Assembly: GCF_013449685.1 (NCBI RefSeq)
Contig: NZ_JACDSF010000002.1
Span: 1-35,580, forward strand
Origin: Pectobacterium brasiliense
GTDB taxonomy: Bacteria; Pseudomonadota; Gammaproteobacteria; Enterobacterales; Enterobacteriaceae
Length of the DNA: 35,580 nt
Direction of reading: 5' to 3'
Shown: in pieces, positions 32,787 through 35,580 of the stretch
How positions within the stretch are numbered: position 1 is the stretch's first letter
Layout: each line of letters starts with the position of its first letter
Made by a program: the position numbers and the translations under genes
The notes under the pieces: model-generated
Seen by the model: the letters and a program-made list of their open reading frames with translations, nothing else
What the model was told of the DNA's origin: nothing
Database searches by the model: none

Positions 32787-33896
32787 TTGAGCAAATATTC
32801 CCAGCCACCACGACTTGATCTGGCCAGAATCCTGTTCAGTCTGGTGTTTATTACCATCATGATTATTGCCTGTTTTTGGGTGGTACAGCCTTTTATCCTA
32901 GGATTCGCCTGGGCATGTATGGTGGTCATTGCCACCTGGCCGATGCTGATTAGATTTCAGGCGCTATTATGGGGGAGACGTTCTCTCGCCGTGCTCGTGA
33001 TGACGCTGCTACTTATCCTGCTATTTATTGTCCCGATTGCCGTTCTTGTCAGTAGCGTGGTGGATAACAGCTCGGTGCTAATGAGTTGGGGAGCCAGGCA
33101 GGAAAACTTTTCGCCGCCGACACTGGAGTGGTTGACATCCATTCCTTTAGTGGGAGAGAAATTATTCAACAGTTGGCAGGCGCTGTTGCAAAGCGGCGGC
33201 AGCGGTCTATTCGCCAAGGTGCAACCCTATTTTGGTAAAACCGCGACATGGCTGGTGGAACAGGCGGCGCATGTCGGGCGCTTTCTGATGCACTGCTCCC
33301 TGATGCTGATCTTCAGCGCCCTGCTCTATTACAAGGGGGAAGCCGTTGCGAAGGCTGTGCGACACTTCGCCATTCGGCTGGGGCAAGAGCGCGGCGATGC
33401 CGCCGTGATTCTGGCAGCACAGTCAATTCGCGCCGTCGCCCTGGGCGTGGTGGTAACAGCCATCGTGCAGTCAGTGTTAGGCGGAATCGGTCTGGGGCTG
33501 TCTGGGATTCCTTACACTACGCTATTAACCGTGCTGATGTTTCTGTGTTGCCTGGCGCAATTAGGGCCGCTTCCAGTATTGATTCCTGCGATTATCTGGC
33601 TGTATTGGACGGGCGATACCACCTGGGGCACTATCCTGCTGGTCTGGAGCTGCGTCGTTGGCACCATCGATAACGTTATCCGCCCAGTATTAATCAGAAT
33701 GGGTGCCGATCTTCCTATGTTGCTGATTCTTTCCGGCGTGATTGGCGGCTTACTGGCGTTTGGCATGATAGGGATATTTATTGGCCCGGTCGTCCTCGCC
33801 GTTTCCTATCGTCTGCTGTTTGCCTGGATGCGTGAAATCCCCGAACCGCAAAACATCCTCTCTGTTAATACATCTAACACGCCAGATAAAGAGTAA
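32787..33896 (+). CDS. ydiK: AI-2E-family inner-membrane permease YdiK
   Basis: The 369-residue protein has seven to eight membrane helices and matches E. coli YdiK (370 residues): IIACFWVVQPFILGFAWA, GRRSLAVLVMTLLLILLFI, IRAVALGVVVTAIVQSVLGG, LGPLPVLIPAIIWLYWTGDT and NVIRPVLIRMGADLPMLLILSG. The family includes TqsA, linked to autoinducer-2 export, but YdiK's substrate is not established. The start is a TTG at 32787 preceded by GAGGAAC, giving an N-terminus aligned with E. coli. An upstream in-frame TTG at 32766 lacks a ribosome site. It is divergent from ydiJ. Confidence 0.92.
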   Translation: MSKYSQPPRLDLARILFSLVFITIMIIACFWVVQPFILGFAWACMVVIATWPMLIRFQALLWGRRSLAVLVMTLLLILLFIVPIAVLVSSVVDNSSVLMSWGARQENFSPPTLEWLTSIPLVGEKLFNSWQALLQSGGSGLFAKVQPYFGKTATWLVEQAAHVGRFLMHCSLMLIFSALLYYKGEAVAKAVRHFAIRLGQERGDAAVILAAQSIRAVALGVVVTAIVQSVLGGIGLGLSGIPYTTLLTVLMFLCCLAQLGPLPVLIPAIIWLYWTGDTTWGTILLVWSCVVGTIDNVIRPVLIRMGADLPMLLILSGVIGGLLAFGMIGIFIGPVVLAVSYRLLFAWMREIPEPQNILSVNTSNTPDKE

Positions 33897-33922
33897 GACC
33901 GGCAGTCACCGTTTTCTCTTCC

Positions 33923-33944
33923 CGTGGGCGGTACGCCGCCCACG
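33923..33944. terminator. GC-rich hairpin after ydiK
   Basis: A 9-bp stem (cgtgggcgg with ccgcccacg) with a four-base loop lies 27 bases after the ydiK stop. No T run follows, so termination would be weak or Rho-assisted. Confidence 0.45.
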
Positions 33945-34069
33945 CATTCCCTCTCTCGGCATCGCTTCTTCGGCATTATTTTCGTGCACGGTTTTAGCAC
34001 CATTTTTCGGCGCTATCATTCCCTTACTTTTTCAATAGGTAAAAATAGCTAATGATTAACCCTCTATTC

Positions 34070-34086
34070 TTAGGGATTAGTCCTAA
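34070..34086. promoter_or_regulatory. Upstream candidate RcsB/RcsAB box
   Basis: The inverted repeat ttagggattagtcctaa resembles the RcsAB consensus TaAGaatatTCctA. It lies about 100 bases upstream of the box next to the rprA promoter. Function is inferred from pattern only. Confidence 0.45.
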
Positions 34087-34172
34087 AAATTTTGATATCA
34101 TTTCTCTAATGCATCAATATTATTGACAATACAAAAACTCTGAGAGGCCAATCCTTAAAAAATAATTAACTA

Positions 34173-34188
34173 TTAGGATGATTCTTAA
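34173..34188. promoter_or_regulatory. RcsB box of the rprA promoter
   Basis: On the minus strand the sequence reads ttaagaatcatcctaa, close to the Rcs consensus TaAGaatatTCctA. It directly abuts a plausible -35 position (34190-34195), with taggat at 34211-34216 as -10 box. This is the geometry expected for RcsB activation of rprA, known in E. coli. Confidence 0.7.
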
Positions 34189-34221
34189 TGACTGAGTAGG
34201 GCATAATCCATAGGATAAATA

Positions 34222-34332
34222 CCGGAGCTAGTATTAACCTACTGTTTGTCAATGAGGTTTCCTCCTCGTCAGAGTGAGTAACGAATTGCTGTGTGTAGTC
34301 TTTGCCCATCCCCTGAGATGGGCCTTTTTTTT
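34222..34332 (+). ncRNA. rprA: RprA small regulatory RNA
   Basis: The 3' part acgaattgctgtgtgtagtc and the tttgcccat that follows are identical to E. coli RprA. It ends in the same kind of terminator (gcccatc/gatgggc, 34304-34310 with 34317-34323, then eight T). Position downstream of ydiK is also conserved. RprA is an Hfq-dependent RNA that activates rpoS translation and is induced by the Rcs envelope-stress system. The 5' half has diverged, and the 5' end is estimated from the -10 box at 34211-34216. A start near 34242 from a second -10-like sequence (tagtat, 34229-34234) is possible. Confidence 0.9.
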
Positions 34333-34424
34333 CCTTTCATTTGCCTTCCATTCAATTACGCTTCATCCCTTTTTTGTTATTCTCCTGTTTGCCTACCCTC
34401 AGTTCAGTTTTTCAGGAGTTTTTC

Positions 34425-35471
34425 ATGATGCCTCTTGCCGCGAAGAGATTACTACTCTGTGGCTTATTCAGCCTTCTGACAGCCTGCGATAATCCAACGC
34501 CGACGACACAGCGCCCTTTGTTGACCATTGAAGGCAAAACCATGGGGACGTTTTACAGCGTAAAAATTAGCGGCAACATCACCGAGGACAAACAGCAGTT
34601 GCAACGAGAAATCGATGTTCTGCTGGAGCGGGCCAATGATGAGATTTCCACCTACCGTGACGATTCAGTCCTGTCGCGTTTTAATCAGTACCGAGGAACG
34701 GATCCCCAGCCCATCAGCAATGGCATGGCGGATATTATTCTGGCTGCGCTGCGTATCGGTAAAGCCACGCACGGTGCGATGGATATCACCGTCGGCCCGT
34801 TGGTTAATCTCTGGGGGTTCGGCCCGCAGAAGCAGCCTACGCGGGTTCCCAGCCAGCAGCAGATCGATGCAGCGCGACAACATGTCGGGCTGCGTCACCT
34901 GAAGCTGATCGGTGGCGAAAAAGGAGAATGGATTCAGAAAGATCTGCCGGATTTGTATGTCGATCTCTCCACGCTGGGCGAAGGGTACGGCGCAGACGTT
35001 CTCGCGCAGTTAATGACGCGTAAAGGGATCACCAACTATCTGGTTTCCGTCGGTGGAGCGGTTTCCAGTCGTGGGGTGAACGCTGAGGGAACGCCGTGGC
35101 GTGTGGCGATACAGAAACCCACCGATCAGGAAAATGCAGCACAGGCGGCGGTGAATTTGCAGGGGTATGCGATCAGTACTTCCGGCAGCTATCGGAATTA
35201 TTTTGAAGAGGACAGCAAGCGCTATTCTCACGTTATCGATCCCGAGACGGGCAGACCGATTACTCATCAGTTGGTTTCTGCAACCGTGATTGCACCAACC
35301 GCGCTGGAAGCCGATGGCTGGGATACCGGTTTGATGGTGTTGGGAACAGAGAAGGCGTTAAAACTGGCAGAACAACAGGGTCTGGCGGTGTATCTGATTA
35401 CCAAAACGGATAAGGGATTTAGCGCGGTAATGACGCCACAGTTTAAATCCTTCCTGCTTGCGGCACCGTAA
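34425..35471 (+). CDS. apbE: ApbE lipoprotein, FAD:protein FMN transferase
   Basis: The 348-residue protein has a lipoprotein signal peptide with lipobox LLTAC (Cys21) and the full ApbE fold. Motifs are GKTMGTFYSVK, DITVGPLVNLWGFGP, VDLSTLGEGYGAD, YLVSVGGAVSSRG, HVIDPETGRPI and EADGWDTGLMVLG, with the metal-binding Asp and Thr. It hydrolyses FAD and attaches FMN to Thr of periplasmic target proteins such as Nqr or Rnf subunits. ATG 34425 is chosen because CAGGAG precedes it by nine bases. Upstream in-frame codons back to 34341 overlap the spacer after rprA. No flavin-carrying target is in the window. Confidence 0.94.
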   Translation: MMPLAAKRLLLCGLFSLLTACDNPTPTTQRPLLTIEGKTMGTFYSVKISGNITEDKQQLQREIDVLLERANDEISTYRDDSVLSRFNQYRGTDPQPISNGMADIILAALRIGKATHGAMDITVGPLVNLWGFGPQKQPTRVPSQQQIDAARQHVGLRHLKLIGGEKGEWIQKDLPDLYVDLSTLGEGYGADVLAQLMTRKGITNYLVSVGGAVSSRGVNAEGTPWRVAIQKPTDQENAAQAAVNLQGYAISTSGSYRNYFEEDSKRYSHVIDPETGRPITHQLVSATVIAPTALEADGWDTGLMVLGTEKALKLAEQQGLAVYLITKTDKGFSAVMTPQFKSFLLAAP

Positions 35472-35561
35472 TATGAAAAATATGTTTTAGTACCGATTGC
35501 GATCAGCTGCTGCTGAGCGGTGGTAATGGAATAGAAGAGTAAAGCGTTTGCGCCAAGGACA

Positions 35562-35580
35562 AAAACGTCAGGAACGTTTT
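35562..35580 (+). terminator. Possible hairpin at the window edge
   Basis: A 7-bp repeat aaaacgt / acgtttt with a five-base loop ends exactly at the window edge. It may be the apbE terminator if more T follow. The sequence between apbE and this hairpin shows no gene. Confidence 0.3.

Overview
The window looks like chromosomal DNA from a soft-rot enterobacterium, most likely Pectobacterium or a close relative. This is inferred from gene content, not from a database search. The right half keeps the Enterobacterales order pykF - lpp - ldtE - sufESDCBA - ydiI - ydiJ - ydiK - rprA. The left half carries accessory loci: a peptide-modification cluster, an uncharacterised oxidative biosynthesis operon and a beta-glucoside (bgl/arb type) utilisation operon.

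Layout. (1) 1-5275, + strand: the 3' end of a Cys-rich peptide gene, a stem-loop, then a kinase-like enzyme of the aminoglycoside phosphotransferase (APH) fold, a HopA1-like protein, a stand-alone LanC-like zinc cyclase and a sedolisin (S53) peptidase with no visible signal peptide. The three enzyme genes overlap. APH kinase plus HopA1 lyase is the dehydratase pair of class V lanthipeptides and thioamitides, so this is a candidate lanthipeptide cluster with split kinase, lyase and cyclase. It is the most novel system in the window, and its upstream half lies outside. (2) 5381-5929, - strand: cytochrome b561. (3) 6080-10237, + strand: five tightly packed genes (thermostable-hemolysin/GNAT-like protein, AMP-forming ligase, haem-oxygenase-like diiron protein, short-chain dehydrogenase, exported TPR protein) that together look like a small-molecule pathway. 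(4) 10371-18217, - strand: bglG antiterminator, bglF PTS permease, bglB phospho-beta-glucosidase, a BglH-type porin and a secreted esterase. Two antitermination targets overlap terminators, and one has an enlarged loop. A short inverted-repeat element sits in the bglF leader.

(5) 18494-20790, + strand: pykF with a good promoter and a Cra-like operator, then lpp. (6) 20920-28140, - strand: L,D-transpeptidase (ldtE) and the complete sufABCDSE Fe-S assembly operon, with Fur-like boxes upstream of sufA. (7) 28567-28968, + strand: an unrecognised 133-residue protein directly behind a strong Fur box. (8) 29032-32501, - strand: thioesterase ydiI (menI) and FAD/Fe-S oxidoreductase ydiJ. (9) 32787-35471, + strand: ydiK permease, the Rcs-regulated small RNA rprA with two candidate Rcs boxes, and the apbE flavin transferase.

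How the parts fit. In region 1 the kinase would phosphorylate Ser/Thr of the precursor, the HopA1 protein would eliminate phosphate, LanC would add Cys thiols to form rings, and the peptidase could remove the leader. In region 4 the outer-membrane porin and PTS import aryl-beta-glucosides for BglB, and sugar-controlled BglG relieves the two terminators. The esterase may free ester-linked phenolics from plant material. In regions 6-7, iron limitation would be expected to derepress suf and the neighbouring unknown gene together.
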